From positions 1-49,588 of IMG/VR virus record IMGVR_UViG_3300038688_000001: a stretch of DNA of 49,588 nt. One strand, given 5' to 3'. The notes beneath the pieces are model-generated. The model ran no database searches. It was not told the DNA's origin and saw nothing but the letters and a program-made list of their open reading frames with translations. The translations under genes were made by a program, and so were the position numbers. The DNA comes from a virus. Positions 47,519 through 49,588 of this stretch are shown here, one piece after another (position 1 is the stretch's first letter; every line of letters starts with the position of its first letter).

Positions 47519-47885
47519 TCAGCCGTTTGAGTATGGGGAGGAAGTCCAATGGGGGAATGAACGTGTCGATGGTGAGGTCGTGTGGCAAAATGAAATTTTC
47601 ACATATTTTGCGTTCCAGCCTCTTAATACCGGTTGGCCCCATGCAATAAAAACTCTTAGCGGTGCATTGGTAGCCGTTAAGCACGTCCGCCGCCGCCGCC
47701 CGGACCTGAAGTCGGGGCATCCGGTGTTGGTGAGCGATGGACCCTACAAGCCTGTTCACCTAAGACCATTCCAAGCCTGGTGTCCTACAGGCAGAGTGGT
47801 GACCGGTTCTGGGATGACCAAGTGGGACAACTACGCCCTTCTAAAAAATTACGACTACACGGCCGATATCAGCGAGGGGATTTGA
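47505..47885 (+). CDS. Hypothetical protein, 126 aa
   Basis: Starts after GGGAGGAACC. It opens MCENDQPFEYGEEVQWGNER, a beta-rich region resembling small OB- or SH3-like domains, then HVRRRRPDLKSG. It is located in the early block. No family recognised. Confidence 0.65.
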   Translation: MCENDQPFEYGEEVQWGNERVDGEVVWQNEIFTYFAFQPLNTGWPHAIKTLSGALVAVKHVRRRRPDLKSGHPVLVSDGPYKPVHLRPFQAWCPTGRVVTGSGMTKWDNYALLKNYDYTADISEGI

Positions 47886-47927
47886 CCCACCCGCGACTAC
47901 CAAGTGATTAACCATAAAGGAGGAGGG

Positions 47928-48092
47928 ATGAATTATCTGATACACCGAATAAACGAATCTAATGGGTTTGTGGCCCAAAGGGTCGTTCACGAGTGCTATT
48001 ATATAATCCTTTCGCTGTATGGTTGTGCTGCCATGATCCCCATCGGAAAAACAAAATATAGGGTTATAACGCCGCATCAGCTTTACGATTAA
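47928..48092 (+). CDS. Hypothetical protein, 54 aa
   Basis: The ATG at 47928 is preceded by an ideal AAAGGAGGAGGG. It reads MNYLIHRINESNGFVAQRV, then strands and a short basic end. Possibly a small beta protein. Function unknown. Confidence 0.6.
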   Translation: MNYLIHRINESNGFVAQRVVHECYYIILSLYGCAAMIPIGKTKYRVITPHQLYD

Positions 48093-48118
48093 CCCCCCCC
48101 ACCCAAGGAGGTAATGGG

Positions 48119-48424
48119 ATGAAAAATTTTAACGAATTGTCACCATCCGAAACGGAGAGACTTTCATTATTGATTGAAGAGCTTGGAGAGTCGCAACAGA
48201 CTATCGGTAAAATATTACGGCATGGCTATGAAAACTATAACCCGGACATGCCATCGAAACATAGGGTTTCAAATCGGTTTGATCTGGCTCGTGAACTTGG
48301 TCATGTTTTTAGAGCCATTAAAATAATGCTCAGGTGTGACGATTTAAAAATGTCTTGGATAAAAGAAAGCGCAAACAAAAAAGGGCCGTCTCTTCAGAAA
48401 TATTTACATCACAACAAAGTTTAA
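48119..48424 (+). CDS. MazG-like protein, 101 aa
   Basis: Starts after AAGGAGGTAATGGG. The sequence (LSLLIEELGESQQTIGKILRHGYENYNP, then NRFDLARELGHVFRAIKIML) matches the all-alpha NTP pyrophosphohydrolase (MazG) pattern, though the second metal motif has His (ELGH) where Asp is usual. It may alter nucleotide or ppGpp levels. The residue change could reduce activity. Confidence 0.65.
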   Translation: MKNFNELSPSETERLSLLIEELGESQQTIGKILRHGYENYNPDMPSKHRVSNRFDLARELGHVFRAIKIMLRCDDLKMSWIKESANKKGPSLQKYLHHNKV

Positions 48425-48458
48425 CTTTAACGCCAAGCCAAGGAGGAAGCAACTAAAA

Positions 48459-48638
48459 ATGAAAGGCATAAATGAATTCACAGCGGAAGAGGTAAAGTGG
48501 TGGCCAAACCAAATAGAAACGATTGATGGGTGGACGCCAGCCAGACCAATCGGCATGGGCGGGTTTAAACTAAGGGTAAAAAAGGCGTGGAAAGTCTTTA
48601 CCGGTAAAGCCGACGTGCTCGTATGGCACAGACAATAA
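48459..48638 (+). CDS. Hypothetical protein, 59 aa
   Basis: The AAGGAGGAAG site is 9-11 bases upstream. It reads MKGINEFTAEEVKWWPNQIE, then GFKLRVKKAWKVFTGKADVLV, a small basic protein. It overlaps the next possible start. No family recognised. Confidence 0.55.
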   Translation: MKGINEFTAEEVKWWPNQIETIDGWTPARPIGMGGFKLRVKKAWKVFTGKADVLVWHRQ

Positions 48639-48655
48639 CCCAAGTAGGTAACGGG

Positions 48656-48877
48656 ATGAAGATACAAATACCAGTTGAATGCCACAATGGCCACAAGGCG
48701 AATTGGTACTTTGAAATAAATGGCCTTGTCGTTACAACCATTGGTGTTCCATACGATGAAAAATGCGACTGCCCGAAAGGAGATTTTGGATTTGGATACC
48801 AGGCGGTTGGGCCTCCGTTGATGGTACCGGGTGGTTTAGGAGTGAGCGCCAAAAAAAAGATATTATCGAATTTATAA
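48656..48877 (+). CDS. Hypothetical protein with Cys motif, 73 aa
   Basis: The ATG at 48656 follows TAGGTAACGGG; an earlier ATG at 48623 has no visible ribosome site. It is a beta-rich protein (KIQIPVECHNGHKANWYFEI) with CDC and a Gly/Pro-rich C-terminal part. Last small gene before the pseudoknotted leader of the initiator gene. Confidence 0.55.
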   Translation: MKIQIPVECHNGHKANWYFEINGLVVTTIGVPYDEKCDCPKGDFGFGYQAVGPPLMVPGGLGVSAKKKILSNL

Positions 48878-48905
48878 CAGGGGCCGGTCAGAGGCGTCTA
48901 TTTGA

Positions 48906-48934
48906 TTGACACCCCCTCCCGATTATGGTTTAGT
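48906..48934 (+). promoter_or_regulatory. Rightward promoter (P-R) of the replication genes
   Basis: TTGACA (48906-48911), 17-base spacer, TTTAGT (48929-48934). The -10 match is only moderate. The predicted start near 48941 is the first base of stem 1 of the leader RNA. Confidence 0.5.
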
Positions 48935-48940
48935 GGTAAA

Positions 48941-49058
48941 TGACATGCTGGTAAAATACAAAAAATACTTCGATAATTTAGATAGTCCGTTACGGGCTTC
49001 GGTGCTTCCTACCATTAGGCCAGCATGTCAGCCGGGGTCTGTAACGGGCTATCTTTTT
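48941..49058 (+). ncRNA. Pseudoknotted leader RNA with terminator before the initiator gene (P-R leader)
   Basis: Stem 1 pairs 48941-48951 with 49020-49030 (11 perfect pairs). Stem 2 pairs 48981-48993 with 49041-49053 (13 pairs, one G-U) and is followed by TTTTTT, an intrinsic terminator shape. The order is interleaved (H-type pseudoknot). A small inner hairpin (CCTA/TAGG) ends right at stem 1, as in the P-L leader. After stem 1 both leaders have an A-rich linker beginning TAAAAT or ATAAAAT. Confidence 0.6.
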
Positions 49059-49073
49059 TATTGAGGATTGCCA

Positions 49074-49588
49074 ATGAACACTGACTTCAGAGTACTTGTC
49101 TCTCTGCCGACACATCCAAAAGCCCTGAAATTAATGAGGCGTTGCGGTGATATCGCATTTTATAATCTAATACGGTTCTGGGCATACGTGGCTCAAAACA
49201 AGCCGGACGGGGTATTAACAGGATTAGATTTAGAGGATATAGAAATTGCCGCAGGTTGGTCTGGGCAATGCTCAGAGTATGCTCAAGCATTGCTCGATTT
49301 AAGGTTTATAGATGAGCGCGACGGAACATATTATGTCCACGACTGGGAAGAGAGTAATGGGTATGCCTGTCACGCAAAAAAAAGGTCAGAAAGAGCAAGA
49401 AAGGCCGCTGAAGCCCGATGGAATTCACGAAATAGCAAAGACGGCATGCCAAATAATGCTACAAGCAATGCCGTAGCAATGCCGGATGATGCTACAAGCA
49501 ATGCCCCTGCTCCTGCTCCTACTCCTGCCCCTTCTCCTTCTCCTTCTCCTACTCCTGTTCCTTCTCCAGATAGAGATACCCCCCCCAC
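49074..49588 (+). CDS. Replication initiation protein, N-terminal part (continues at base 1)
   Basis: ATG at 49074, GAGG upstream. The N-terminal domain (FRVLVSLPTHPKALKLMRRCG, AFYNLIRFWAYVAQNKPDG, VLTGLDLEDIEIAAGW) is a winged-helix DNA-binding domain typical of phage DnaD/O-like initiators. Then comes a basic region (KKRSERARKAAEARWNSR), repeated Asn-Ala-Thr-Ser-Asn-Ala units, and a long Pro/Ala/Ser/Thr linker that crosses the window end. It would bind the origin, which is often inside this kind of gene, and load the helicase encoded next. Confidence 0.82.
   Translation, partial: MNTDFRVLVSLPTHPKALKLMRRCGDIAFYNLIRFWAYVAQNKPDGVLTGLDLEDIEIAAGWSGQCSEYAQALLDLRFIDERDGTYYVHDWEESNGYACHAKKRSERARKAAEARWNSRNSKDGMPNNATSNAVAMPDDATSNAPAPAPTPAPSPSPSPTPVPSPDRDTPP

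Noticed and set aside
1-49588. Genome-wide TAG recoding to Gln
   Set aside because: Three frames continue after TAG, but several genes (4147, 12596, 13298, 18303, 39493) end in TAG immediately before a good ribosome site of the next gene, the long structural genes contain no in-frame TAG, and no suppressor tRNA with CUA anticodon was seen.
1-49588. Lysogeny genes
   Set aside because: I looked for a tyrosine or serine integrase, excisionase and a CI-type repressor and saw none; the small HTH protein alone does not establish a temperate life cycle.

Overview
The window reads as one complete, circularly closed genome of a tailed bacteriophage with a short P22-type tail (podovirus layout). The last gene (start 49074) runs off the right end and resumes in the correct frame at base 1, ending at 316, so the two ends are adjacent and nothing is missing between them. 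The host was probably a diderm (Gram-negative) bacterium: the phage encodes many Sec signal peptides, several lipoproteins with lipoboxes, and a putative outer-membrane barrel ending in Phe. I cannot name the host. I see no integrase, DNA polymerase or RNA polymerase gene.

Layout. (1) Rightward early and replication block, 46861 to 49588 and on to 3151: a small HTH regulator on an apparently leaderless transcript, small proteins, a MazG-like protein, a replication initiator, a DnaB-type helicase, a winged-helix-like protein, a RuvC-like resolvase and a zinc-ribbon protein. (2) Leftward operon of small proteins, 5067 down to 3183, including a ribbon-helix-helix protein and a lipoprotein. (3) Rightward late block, 5406 to 36785: small proteins, terminase small and large subunits, portal, scaffold, head proteins and major capsid protein, an O-antigen polymerase/ligase-like membrane protein, P22 gp4-like and gp10-like tail accessory factors, a fibre, a radical SAM protein and a GNAT acetyltransferase, gp7-like and other ejection proteins, then seven consecutive genes whose products begin with signal peptides (including a 1059-residue protein and a fibre-like 801-residue protein), and a lysis region with an M15-type endolysin and holin-like proteins. 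(4) Leftward block, 46702 down to 36807: membrane miniproteins, a recombination module (Rad52-like annealing protein, RecE-like exonuclease, NinB, Ref-like nuclease), a cytosine-methyltransferase-like protein, surface proteins, and a tRNA at the far end.

Three signals stand out. First, both early operons start with TTGACA promoters (45919 leftward, 48906 rightward) whose predicted start points fall on the first base of a leader RNA with the same interleaved stem order (an H-type pseudoknot with an inner hairpin and a U-rich tail). A weaker version sits at the late promoter (5155). They could be RNA-based attenuators, or antitermination elements comparable in placement to the put RNAs of phage HK022. 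Second, several leftward genes between 37.6 and 41.7 kb end inside integron attC-like sites, and two perfect 43-bp repeats bracket 1.28 kb, suggesting integron-type cassettes inside a phage. Third, an unusually large exported-protein programme lies where tail fibres are expected.

All functional assignments rest on reading motifs and gene order; no database search, folding program or alignment was run.
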